This document shows, one piece after another, positions 33,438 through 44,397 of a DNA stretch of 64,000 nucleotides (position 1 is its first letter; every line of letters starts with the position of its first letter). Under the pieces are notes generated by a model. That model saw nothing but the letters and a program-made list of their open reading frames with translations, was not told the origin of the DNA and ran no database searches. Source of the DNA: Laetiporus sulphureus 93-53 (lineage: Eukaryota; Basidiomycota; Agaricomycetes; Polyporales; Laetiporaceae); the NCBI RefSeq assembly GCF_001632365.1, contig NW_024468545.1, forward strand, positions 37,177 through 101,176, given 5' to 3'. The position numbers were made by a program, and so were the translations under genes.

Positions 33438-35191
33438 TCATCCGCAGAAGTTCACCAAAGGCGAAGGAATGTTGACGCGACGGCGTTGGCGGGCTGCGAC
33501 CTCTGCCTCCACTTTTCGCCAGAACTTATCCGCCACAGCCTGCCACAAGCTCTCTCTCTCGCCCTCTTCCTCTGCGAACGGGCGCAAAGGCTCTGTCTGC
33601 GGATTGGGCAAAGGCCTGGTCGCAATCCTCATCAGGTTGGGGAACAGCGTCACGAGCTGCACGCCGACAGCTGCTGCCTCCGCGTACAAGATCTTCGAGT
33701 CTGTCAAGTGTACGCGCGTGATGCGCGCGTTGGGCACCCGCGCGGATTGTGAGGGCTCGACGCACTCCGTGCCAGTGATCCCAGCCGCAGCGGAGGTCAG
33801 GTCCAAAGCGAGCCCAAGCTTGTGAAGATCAGGGCAGAGAGCATTCAGCATGTTGAGCGCATTGAACGTCACCTGCGATGGCCCGTTCCAGCCATGCAGC
33901 ACGCCCAGTTCTAGATGCGCCAGCAGTGGGAACGACCGCGCGAGCCCAATCAATGCCGCGTCGTCCAGCTGGTATAAGCTCGAGCAGTTGATCTCGAGTA
34001 TGCGCAGTTGCGAAAACGCAAGGAGGGGAGCGAGGGTCTCTGCGCCGACAGAAAGCTGGGGGTGCCGACGCGAGCGCTCCCACACCGCAACCTCGGGCTG
34101 TTGGGTGTCAAAGAGCTGGAGCGCATGCAGTTTGGGTGAGCAGATTTGCTGCAGGTCTAGGAAAAACTCGCGAAGGAGCCTCGGCTGAGGCCTTTGCTCG
34201 AGGCTCACGCTCAGAGCCTCAAGGCATCGTGGCGGGAGGATATCCAGGAGGGCGCGAGCGATGTCCAGTGAGCGACAATGGCACTTGAGCACTCTCAAAG
34301 ATGGTGAGGGACCAGTGTCGGGCACTTCTGACATGGCTGGGATGTCTTCTATGGACCCAATCCATAATTGGACCTCGCGCAAGTATGGCATGGACAGAAT
34401 ACAGATGATGTCGTGCTTAGAGAGGCGCGGGACGTATTTTCGGTGATTCGCCCACGATGATATCAAAGACATCGACGACAGCCGATCGAAAGGAATTACG
34501 TCTATCGCAAATGTGGTGAAGGCCTGACAGCGCTGTTGGACGAGATATAGAAACGAGGAAAGCGTCTTCTGCTCGTCAACCATGCGGAAATGACTCGCGA
34601 AGTCAAGCTGTAGACATTTGAGAGACGGCACGATGAACAGCCTGGCATAGGAAAAGGCCTGTTTGTTCATATTATCTGAGGCCCAGTGGAGGCGGCGTAA
34701 ATTGGGGAGAAGCGGGGAGTCCTCTGGATGTTGGGCGATGAATGCATCGAGAAGCCTGAGGTTGAGCAGTAGCCGCGTATGCCTACTGTGGAGCCCGAGA
34801 ACTTTAATGCGCTTCGCATACGAATCGAACCGATTCCAGTCGACTGGTTGCAGAGGAAAAACTAGTGTCTGAACCCCGCATAATGGAAAAAATAAGCGTA
34901 GTATTGCATGCTCAGTGAACCACCACCAAACAAGAGGTCAATAGCACTGACCACAATGTCTTTCCCATAGATAATCCACGCATGACGCGGCAGAGTCTTC
35001 ATCAAGGGCACCAGGTTCTCTTGCGTCTCCCAAAGCTTGTCCAGGGCCGTTTCAAGAAACGACCGACATGTCAACGCTAGTGCGAGGACCGTCTGTGTCC
35101 CGACCGTCTCGTCACCGCGCGCATCTTGCTGATAGTAGGCATGTTCAATAATCACCTCGAGAACTTCGCGAATACGGAGACAATCGTGCAT
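33438..35191 (-). CDS. F-box protein with leucine-rich C-terminal region
   Basis: Two exons, 35,191-34,952 and 34,868-33,438, with an 83-nt intron (donor GTCAGT, acceptor GTTCAG), give 556 residues in frame. The start MHDCLRIREVLEVIIEH with ALALTCRSFLETALDKLW is the F-box core of the large Agaricomycete F-box family, which recruits substrates to SCF ubiquitin ligases through Skp1. The second exon begins TLVFPLQPVDWNRFDSYAKR, the usual continuation. It then carries irregular leucine-rich segments (LRVLKCHCRSLDIA, LRILEINCSSLYQL, LAHLELGVLHGW) for target binding. The ORF is intact. The target is unknown. Confidence 0.85.
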
Positions 35192-37264
35192 CTAAAATGC
35201 AATGCTAACGAAGGTCAGCTAGCGGATGATGAATCGATGAAGGCTTGCCAAGCAGCTGTCGAGTTTCCAAGACGAAAGTCGACAATATCGTTGAAGGTGA
35301 CTGGAAGGTACTCGCGCCACCAGATAACGATCCCACCGAAGATCAGGGTTAAGGTTATAATCGTTCGAGTTATGATACGCGGTCATCGAAGCATTCATTA
35401 TGGAGTGTTTCTAATGTCGAGACGACTATGTAAGTAGACAACTGTGATCGTAGGTTTGTAGCTAGCTAGTGACTACTGTGGCATGTCGTTTACGTTGTAC
35501 TTTCTTGAGCTCACGCGGTAAATTAGATTAGATAACGAGTGTGAGCAGGTGTGAGCGCTCTGGAAATTGTTTCTTCGCCTTTACACGTTCAAACGCTCCT
35601 CACCCCTGATCTCATATCGCTGTCCTTGTCTCGAATTCTCTTCGACAATTGATATCCTGATATTGGGTGAATGACCTTCAGGCGGCCAGTGCGGTTTAGC
35701 TCAACCTCAATGGGAACGTAGAAGTAAACAAAATCAAACCGTCCATTCGGGATTTTCTTGTGCTCATCTGTATTAAGATTGAATGCAGCTTAATAGGCGT
35801 CCTTAAGCTAAACCACTGCGTTCGACGGAGATGAAGATGCCGCGTCCCACCAGACTCCATGTCTATACTCATCTCCGTCAACAAGCCAAGCAAAAGTGCC
35901 GACTTCATCAATAACATCCACGCCAAACGCGCGACCTCCGCTTCAACACACACAGGCTACTAGATTCCAGTCCCGACCGAAATGTTCCTTTCGCAACACA
36001 TGGGCAGCGCGAGACAACCACACCCGCGATTCACGTAATCTGGCCTCTACTCTGCGGGACAGCTGGTCCGACGAGGATTCCTTGTTCCACAAGAAGCATC
36101 AGTTCATAGGATAGGCAGGTATCCCTAATGCTGTTCGTATTGACCGGTGAATGCTCCGAGCTGTCAGTGACAGCTTGCTCGCAACCGAATTGCGTTTCCC
36201 ACAATAGAGAGGTCGCTCAGGGCCGGCGGCCGCGGATCCTGGGTGTGTGATGAATGATGGGCATGCAGATCATCCTGATCCCATCAAGGTCGAACGAACG
36301 TCTGCAACGTACTTCACGAGATCGATTGCACGCCGGATTTTCACAATTGAAGAGCATGCGCTTCCGCGATGTTCAATATGAAGATGCTCGCACTAGCGAG
36401 CATTTTATACCACTGTTCCGCATCGTCTCCATGCAGCAGAACCTCCGCAGCTTCGATGCGAAATCTACTCGGTGGGAAGCCGTGGGATGCGCATCTTCGC
36501 CGGATACTGCCGTGCCGTTCACATTGAATTCAGCAGCAGGGACGGAATTTCTGCGGAGGCGCACACCACTCACGCACGTCGCTGCTTGCGATGTCATTGG
36601 CAGCCGCAGCATGGAAACGTCTGCCAGAGAGTTGATGCGGATGCTGGAAGCCATCATGATCTGAGTCCGCGCTTCTGGTCATCCTGGGATGCGCCAGAAT
36701 GCTGCGGCAGCAGCAGTGACAAGCGAACATCCAATATAGAACAGCTCGCCGAGTCACTTGTGGAGAAGGGAGCGCTGGGTGCAGGTTTATGGCCGAATCA
36801 GGTGTGGCCACGGTACAGCCAATGCGAGAATGCGTTGATTGCGCCCCCCTGGCGACTCGAAAACGTTGTTGCGCGCAGGGGACCCTCCAGATCGGATGCT
36901 GCTGCTGCTGCTACATCGCGAAGCAGTAGGCTCGCATAAATTGGCGTCGCCAGAGGACTTCGCCGCGGGAAGCGGTCGCCGACTCGTTCTTTCCGGGCGC
37001 TGTCCGTTAGAGTTCCATTGAACGCAGTTCGCCGCAAGTCTGTAAGATTATTTTCATGATTCCACCACGTTTTCCTCACTTTCCGCGAGCGTTGGATACA
37101 TGTAGGATGGTGGGCGTTGACGTTGAGAGCCTAGCAACACCTCGCACGCAAAAGGCAGGTCGGAAACAATGAGCCGAATGGCCTGGGCACGACTCAGGAA
37201 CGCGTTTCAGTATTCCCAAATTTGAGCAAGCCATCGCGGTCGCTGCGCGCCCAGCAATTCGGCG
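35192..37264. other. Intergenic, no supported gene
   Basis: About 2 kb. Open frames at 35,696-35,953 (-), 36,254-36,664 (+), 36,472-36,939 (+) and 36,373-36,811 (-) overlap each other and show no motif. The right end is the upstream region of the Tos1-like gene. Confidence 0.45.
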
Positions 37265-37271
37265 TATAAAA
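37265..37271 (+). promoter_or_regulatory. TATA box of the Tos1-like gene
   Basis: TATAAAA in GGCGTATAAAAGCC, 163 bp before the ATG at 37,434, followed by a long CT-rich leader (CTCTCCTTCCC). A strong TATA and pyrimidine leader suggest high expression. Confidence 0.65.
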
Positions 37272-37433
37272 GCCTCGTGGCGCCCGTTGCTACACCCACG
37301 TCTGTTCCTCTCTCCTTCCCAACGGTCCGCTACATCTGCCGCGCGTCCTCGCCGTCGACCTCGTCAGGGACGACACCACATTCTTTCGACACCCACACAT
37401 TCGCTCTACTAGTCGTCGTACAGCACTGTCATT

Positions 37434-38650
37434 ATGATCTCGTCCCTCGTCGCGGCATCGACCCTCCTTCTGGGGGCGCACGCCCTCACCCCGTCCAACA
37501 TCATGCGTCGTAGCGACGCGATTACCGCGCTCAAGTACACCGGCGTCGGCGCCTCGGGCTCGTACAACCAGATCACTGATCTGGTCGCGGGAGAGTGGCC
37601 CTCTTGCACGATCACCGACTTCTGTGTGGGGTCCACGAAAGCAGTCAGCGGTGAGTTGGCGCTCTTCTCGTTTGCGTCCATATGCTGGCGAATATGAATC
37701 TTGGCTCAACGTTTGACGCGTAACAGGCGCTCTCGCTCCTTTCGATGACGAAGTGACGATGGCCTTCCGCGGTCCCATGAACATCTACAACGTCGCTGTT
37801 TATCAGCCTTCCAACCAGTCCGCGTCCACCTGGAGCCAGGTCAGCTCTTGGGCTTCTGGCGGTGACGCCAACAACCTCGTCTTCATGAACAACAATGGAG
37901 GAGACGGGAGCGGTGTCTGGTCCGTCTGTGGTGGAAGCAGCCAGTCGTACGCGAACAGCACCTGGGATGGTGCGGCTGCCTCTGCCGAAGGAACCCCATC
38001 TGGCTCTCTCGCTGACGGAGAAGAGATCGTGCGTTCTCCCTCCTCCGAACTGCCTGCGTGTCACTCACCCAGAATGCATGCAGAACATCATGACCTCCAC
38101 GACCTGTGAAGAACTTGAGTGCGACGGCTTCTCCCGCGGCACCTCCAACCACGGTTGGACCGGCTCCAAGATGATCGTCATGACCTTCGACATGCCCGAC
38201 TCGGACGGCGCGAACATCCCCGCCATCTGGGCGCTCAATGCGCAGGTCGTGCGCGCCGCGCAGTACGGCTGCAACTGCCGTGGCGAGGGAGGCGACGGCG
38301 GCTGCGGTGAACTCGACGTGCTCGAGGTGCTCGCCAACTCGGACACGACTCAGGCCATCTCCGAGATCTACTCCTTCAAGGGAGCGACGGGCACAGGCAG
38401 CGCCGAGTACTTTGCGCGCCCGACTTCGTCCTCCGCTACGTGGGCTGTCATCTTCGACGTGGAGACCGACGCGATCACGATCACCGAGCTCACCGAATGG
38501 GATTATACCACGACCGCGATCACGCGGAGTCTCGTCAGCGGCTACCTCGATGCGTCTGGCACGACCGTCTCGTTCAGCTCCAGCTCACGCAGGGCAGACC
38601 ACCACCGCCGCTCCATCTTTGGCGCCCACCGCCGCAGCCACCACCACTAA
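37434..38650 (+). CDS. Tos1-like secreted cell-wall protein (YJL171C/Tos1 family)
   Basis: Exons 37,434-37,650, 37,727-38,028 and 38,084-38,650 give 361 residues in frame. MISSLVAASTLLLGAHALTP is a signal peptide. The N-domain has SYNQITDLVAGEWPSC. The C-domain has FDMPDSDGANIPAIWALNAQ and NCRGEGGDGGCGELDVLEVL, the hallmark of the Tos1 C-terminal domain, regarded as a wall-acting glycosidase-like fold. An Asn/Ser-rich segment offers N-glycosylation sites (NQSAS, NSTWD). The protein ends in an unusual His/Arg-rich tail (ADHHRRSIFGAHRRSHHH), and no GPI signal was seen. Introns are 76 and 55 nt. Likely secreted to the hyphal wall. Confidence 0.85.
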
Positions 38651-39317
38651 GCGATAAAGATACCCCCCGGCGCATGGGCTCTTTCCTTTCCGCCCGTCCG
38701 CCCTGCACGTCTATATTACATTATTAACTTTGACTAGCGCTATCGCTGTCTCGGTATACGTAGTAGTTCGATTTTATTGCTGCTTATCCCTCCCCCGACG
38801 ATCACTCTCATGCGCCAGTGGTGCTTTGGCCGCCACGTCCGCCCATCTCTCGTGCCAGAGCGCTAGCTGCTCATGCTGTGTCCCCCACATCGCTATTGGA
38901 GACTGTCGCTCTCCCACCTGGTTGTGTAGCTGACATGAATGTGATAACTGTTGTTTGATACATCGTACATTGTTGGCATGCCGCCTTCACTGTGAGCACT
39001 GTTGTGTAAAGTACAGGTTTCAGGGAGTATCCATGGTAACGACGTCAGCAGCATGGACGTTCTGAATCCGGTGCGGAATTTGAAAGATTGACGCCGAGCT
39101 TCTTGGCGCCGGGTGGTGAAAATGTAGAGTTCCCGTGTTCTCGTTATAAAGCAGTTCTGTTCGTGAACTTGGCGTGTAACGTGTAATGCGGTGCTTGTGT
39201 CTGCAGCGACTGTGTCCCAGAAGATGCACAATACGTCTAAGAGGCACGGAGGCCCGAACTCGAACCTTGTTGGAATGCTGATGACGCCTCAACATGTTGT
39301 GCTTTGGAAGGCGCGCC
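38651..39317. other. Convergent intergenic region
   Basis: 3' flanks of the Tos1-like gene (+) and the zinc-finger gene (-). No gene. Several T-rich/A-rich runs could serve polyadenylation of either gene. Confidence 0.5.
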
Positions 39318-40527
39318 CTATGCGTCCGGCTGATCCACATCCACATCCTCCATCTTATTGGGATAGATGATCAGAGTTCCTGAGCTGAAAGCTCGTACTG
39401 TGCTGTCCGCTTCATATGACTTTATCTGCAACTTGTCTGAGATGCCTGCGTAGTGATCCGTCCGTCAAGTCGATTCTCAGGCTTGCCAGGATAAACCTCA
39501 CTTACCAGGACTTTGATAGTGCGCCTCCGTACGTAGCTGAGGGTACAAATCTGGTATAGGCGACCCTGCCTGCTTCACATACCGTCGCGGCGACGGCGAC
39601 ATATCAATATACTGCGTGAGCTGCGACTCCACATCGACGGACGAGCTGCCCGAGCTCTGACCCCCCGGACTCACGCTCGCTCTCGGTCTCTGCGACCCAG
39701 GAGTCCCACGCTTAGACTTCTCCGGCGATGCCATCGCACGCCGCGGGAGGGGCGGGGACAGGGGCGGGGAGACGGGATAGGGCGAGAAGCGCTTCCCCCG
39801 CGGCAACGCGGCCCTCGAGGGCGTGGAGTTGATGGTGCCTGCGGAGGTAATCGCGTCTGCGACGAGGTTGCTGAGTGCGGGGGAGGACGGGAGCGGTGAG
39901 GCGAGCGGCGTGGAGATGGGCGAGGACTGTGCGGCGAAGTTGGTGAAAGAGCTGTGATGGCGGATGGGCGAAGACCGTGCGGCGAAGTCGGTGAAAGAGC
40001 TGTGATGGCGGATGGGCGTGAAGGGCCTTGCGGGGGACCGCAAGCCGTGGATATGTGAGGGTCGCGTGGAGGGTCGGAAGGGGCTGGAGGACGTGTTGCG
40101 AGATGGTGAACACACGCGCGAAGGAGAGTTGTCGGTCAGCACAGGTTCGCGTGCTGGTGATGACCTCAAGCTAGAGGACGCAGCGCGTTCAACATGGTCT
40201 CCCATCTGGCTCTGCGACTGTACATCGCCGACAGAAGACGACGGAAACCGCGAAGGCACTGCTATGCTATCTGGCCTTTCGATGAGACGGATAATGCTCC
40301 AGAAACCCGCCACACTTACCAGTAGCACCGCTTCTGCCCTCACATGCGCGCATATATAGATCCCAATCGCGCTTGGGCACACGTAGGATGTTGGAGAAAT
40401 GCTCGGCTTTCAAGTGTTGTAGCAGGTCGGGTCCGTTGGTGAACATCCGTGGGCACCAGTTCCACCTGCAATGCCATAGGCGTACATCAGACTGACTCGA
40501 ACGGCTTGCATCTTGCGTGGACAACAT
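39318..40527 (-). CDS. Single C2H2 zinc-finger protein with Ser/Pro-rich region
   Basis: Three exons, 40,527-40,320, 40,261-39,506 and 39,445-39,318, total 1,092 nt, 363 residues. An early zinc finger HCRWNWCPRMFTNGPDLLQH continues into LKAEH (CX4C-X12-HX4H), followed by FSNILRVPKRDWDLYMRACEG. The middle exon is a long disordered stretch of Ser/Pro/Arg with the imperfect repeat PIRHHSSFT(D/N)FAA and many SP sites, as in proteins regulated by phosphorylation. The end is acidic (KMEDVDVDQPDA). Possibly a DNA-binding regulator; the target is unknown. A broken copy is at 55.0-55.5 kb. Confidence 0.75.
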
Positions 40528-41110
40528 GCTGGACACAAAGATACGGATATGAACGATGAGTTGAACAAGTTGTGAATTACGGCTGCGAACCATTTAGACT
40601 CCCAGGCTCAGGGTCGCCACGGCGGCGCGTTCCGTGTGACTGTCGCGTGTGTCACGGTGGCCTTGAGTGGCGGCCACGGTCACGTCTTCTCTTCCACGTT
40701 CGTCCCATAACCACAATATTCTCCTCAGGTCCAATCCGACCGGCCGTCGCCCTGCCGTTGAAACGCTGTTATACTGCGAGTCGAATTAGGGGACTCGACA
40801 GTACTCTTATCGCTTGGACGGCAGTGGGTTGGCCACGGCGGACTTTGCCTGTGCTCAAAACATCCGTGCTGCTTCGTGCAAGCTTCTCGGTTAGTCCAAT
40901 GTCTCAGTTAGTTCATGCATATACTCTACATGTTTCTGCATTAGCTTCGGTCTGTGAAGCACCCCAGAACGTGCCGCATACACGTAGTCTGACTAGCGAG
41001 CCACTCGTACGAATATAAAGTGACGCGTAAAGCAGCGCCTAACGGTCCTATCTCTCACCTCTGACAGGACTACGAGGGCCGGGAAGCCTTTTCTTCACAC
41101 ATTGCTCGAC
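40528..41110. promoter_or_regulatory. Shared divergent promoter region
   Basis: 583 bp between the zinc-finger gene (-) and the PPRPARL gene (+). The block from about 40,560 to 40,900 is conserved at 55,570-55,905, where both flanking genes are broken copies. Confidence 0.5.
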
Positions 41111-43498
41111 ATGCCTAAACGTATTCCGACCCCTCCCCCGCCCGATGACGAGCCGCGATTTCTAACGGTCCATTATCCGTATCCTCTGCATGCCAATGTG
41201 GAGCATATGGGCGATCGTCTTGCCTTTGTCTACTGGATCTCCTCCATCATAGGCGCAAAGAGCTTCTACGCTTTCTATTACAGACCCAGGGTGAGTGTCG
41301 GACGATCGACAACTGATTTGGTACTGATCAGCGTGCCCACGCATCAAGACCGCACACAATGTTCTAATCGAAATCGATCGTAGCTACAAGGGTGTGGAGA
41401 GGCTTCTCGGCGAGCACCGATGGGCAGAGTTTCTGCGAAACCCGTCAGATACCGAGAAGCAGCAGGTCTCCAAGATTTTCTATTGCACGCACAGCTCGGG
41501 ACGGGAGGTGCAGAAATATGGTGCGAATAGTCGATTGCATATATCGGAATGTAGTTGAGTATTTGTATCAAGGTTGGAAGCGCCTTGATGTGCTAGAAGA
41601 GTGGTTCGAGGAAGAAAAGTGGATCCCGATAAACAAGTACGTGGTTATACACTCACTGCAGACGCCATACTAAATGATACGTTTCTAGGCTGATCGTGCA
41701 TCCATATCCCGCCACTTACTACTGTGAGGTGCCCAAAGAGGACAAGACCAGAGAGCCGCTTTGCCGCCATCTACCCGTCCGCGTATTCCCTCCGCCTCCA
41801 CCTGAGGTACCGCCCAAAGGTCCGTACAGTTCTCACATCAATGAGACGTGAACTCAGACGCTGGTGGTTGGTTTTAGTCGGCACGCCGGAATGGATCACA
41901 TGGAGGGAACAGAAAAAACTTTATGATCAGCTGCTCGGGAGGCGCTCTGATCGGCGCAAGGCGGAAGCCACTGAATGGACCTGGGATGATCCAACTCTGC
42001 CGTCGAAGGAGCCTGAAGGTGGCGAGCATGAAGTCAGCCTTGGCGTCAGCAACATCGGCGATTGTACGTACACAGTGTGCCATGCCATTTTCTCGGTATC
42101 GTCGACTGACTATTTTTGCAGGGGCTCAGAGTCCAGCGGCCGCCGCCATGCAGGCACCTCCGGGCCTGGGGCCAGCCAGGCGCAACGTACGATACTACCA
42201 AGAGCCACCGCCCGTGCAGTACAACACGAGCGGAAAGTCGTCCATCCACTCAAGCTCTTCGAACGGATGCGATAACTCGGACCCATTGTTCACTCCCGGT
42301 GGGCCGCAGAATGATCATGCTGTCGTTCTCAACGTACAGGACGCCATGCAGAGCCTCTCGGTGGACGACGACCTGTATGACATGGAGGATGATGCGCCGG
42401 CGGTTCAGGGCTGGTGGGCCAAGGACAATAGCCCAAGTGGGGCTGCGCCACCGGTGGACTTGGAAGAAAAGGACGGCGACGCTGGCGCTATGACGAACTT
42501 GTGGGAAAGTATGCCGAAGCAGCCAGAGTCATCGTTGCCTGAGTGCTCGCTCCACATTCTCAAGTACTCCAAGGTTTGTAGGGAATGCGAGCCGTTGATC
42601 AAGCTGAAGAGGAAGCTTGAGGAAGCGGGGAATGAGGATAGTACTTTTTCTTCCCGACCATATGAGAAGGCGAAGGGCGAGGGTCAGCGTCAGCGTCGGA
42701 AAAGTAGGTCGTCATGCGATGTTTGCGTAACGCACCAGTTGCTTACTGCAGTGATTGTCGGAACCTGCCGCAGATTCGTCGTCTGCCCCGGACTGGCGTG
42801 CGAAGTCAAACAAAGGTCGTGCTCCGCCCACAGCCGCAGCCAACGTTCCACCCAAGCCCTCTCGGCTGCTCAACAAGGCAAAAGCGACGCCAGCTTCAAA
42901 CGGCGCGTCCACATCGAACAAGAAGGATGGCGATGCTTCCGAGCCTACTAGTGCATCCGACTCTGAGTCCATATCTGATCCTTGCACACCTCCCCCACCC
43001 AGAGGTACCAGCAGGCGGCCTCAGCCCCCATCCCAACCCAAGCGTGTCATACCCCCTCGCCCTGCTCGTCTCGAGAGGAAGGGCACTCGTGCGAACGCGA
43101 ATTCCACTAATGTTGGAGAAGCTGCCACAGAGGAGGCTCCCAAGGCTATTCCACCCCGTCCCGCCCGGCTCACGAGAAACAAGGCTCCTGCTGCCACTGT
43201 AGAGGCTCCCGTTGCTGTAGAAGAGCCTCCCAAGGCCATTCCACCCCGGCCCGCCCGGCTCATGAAGAACAAGGGTCCTACTACCCCAGCACCGCCCGAG
43301 ACTGAGTGGGATGCAAAGAGCGAAGCATCGTCTCTGTGGCCGGAGCCCGATAACGAGGATCCGTGGGGCTCTGTCCCTCCTCTGCCTGCGGGCTCTGGCC
43401 GAAAGGGCAGCAACAAGAAGGGCAAGGGAGGACGCAAGACGTGGGCAGACGAAGTGGAGGAGGAGGAAGCGCGGATTTTCGCGCAGGCAGCCTTGTGA
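41111..43498 (+). CDS. Proline-rich protein with PPRPARL repeats, unknown function
   Basis: Seven exons (41,111-41,290; 41,349-41,520; 41,573-41,636; 41,689-41,819; 41,878-42,063; 42,122-42,703; 42,774-43,498) sum to 2,040 nt, 679 residues, all joins in frame. The N-terminal 250 residues look globular (FVYWISSIIGAKSFYAFYY, HNVLIEIDRSYKGVERLLGE). A Gln/Ser-rich middle contains the acidic SVDDDLYDMEDD, and a Cys pair VCRECEPLIKLK follows. The C-terminal part repeats (A/V)IPPRPARL three times (about 43,050, 43,150, 43,240), each followed by basic residues, then TWADEVEEEEARIF. PPRPARL resembles SH3-ligand or cyclin-docking type short motifs, but no function is claimed. A 5'-truncated copy lies at 55.9-56.9 kb. 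Confidence 0.7.
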
Positions 43499-43950
43499 AG
43501 GTCTACGCTCATACCCGTGTTCGTGGGTCTAGGAACAGTGCGTGAATCGCTTTGTGTGCTGCAATTTGTCGTCTCTTTGTCAGTGTAACGCATACGGATC
43601 ATGGATATAGAAGAGAATATTGGATTATCGTCACCGAATGTTACCTTTGTACCTTTCGATGCCTAGCAGCGCAAGCCTATACAGTAGAATTGGCTATGTG
43701 TGGATAACGAACGTCATTGAAGTGTTAACATCATATGTGCAACACACGTACGGGTGGATCGAACTTTCGTTGTCGTCACAATCCGGGTATCACCATCTCA
43801 TTGAAAAATGCATTAGCTGATTTACACGACCATCCAGGTGCATCTAAGTGTCACGCGAACCATCACCGACATTCTCATCTATGTCGGGGTTCGAGACACC
43901 TATCTGTACGTCCATGGGTGTGGATGAAGATTTTGGCACAGAGGGGGGGG

Positions 43951-44050
43951 NNNNNNNNNNNNNNNNNNNNNNNNNNNNNNNNNNNNNNNNNNNNNNNNNN
44001 NNNNNNNNNNNNNNNNNNNNNNNNNNNNNNNNNNNNNNNNNNNNNNNNNN
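43951..44050. other. Assembly gap (100 N)
   Basis: Exactly 100 N, preceded by a G run (GAGGGGGGGG). The paralogous stretches at about 51,240-51,275 and 57,300-57,335 cross the same point with only about 10-15 bp between the matching flanks, so the real missing sequence may be tiny. Confidence 0.95.
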
Positions 44051-44397
44051 TCCCGATAAACTATCTCGATGTTATTTGTAGTAGCCTTTGCATATATATA
44101 CTCGCCGCGTGCATGCATGGCACGTCAGTCGTATGCCTGCGGCATAGGATCGTCTGAGGGTATGACACAAATGCTTTCATGGCCGTCGAAGTGTGTATTG
44201 TGAATTAGACACAAATCGCATGTTTGCCGACATGTTAAAAGATCATCACAGTGCTACAAGCAATAAATAATCCATGACATTCCGAATCCAATCACAGCAA
44301 TATATACACGCACACATACAAAAATCATCTCCGCTTACCGTACACACCATGGCTGATCGTCAAGAAGACCTTTGTGCCACCTATAGTCGACCTGATT

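Noticed and set aside
36254..36939. Overlapping open frames on both strands
   Set aside because: Mutually overlapping, without motifs or introns, in a region of moderate GC where chance frames are common.
43735..44157. Open frames running through the N block
   Set aside because: The translation is an artefact of undefined bases.
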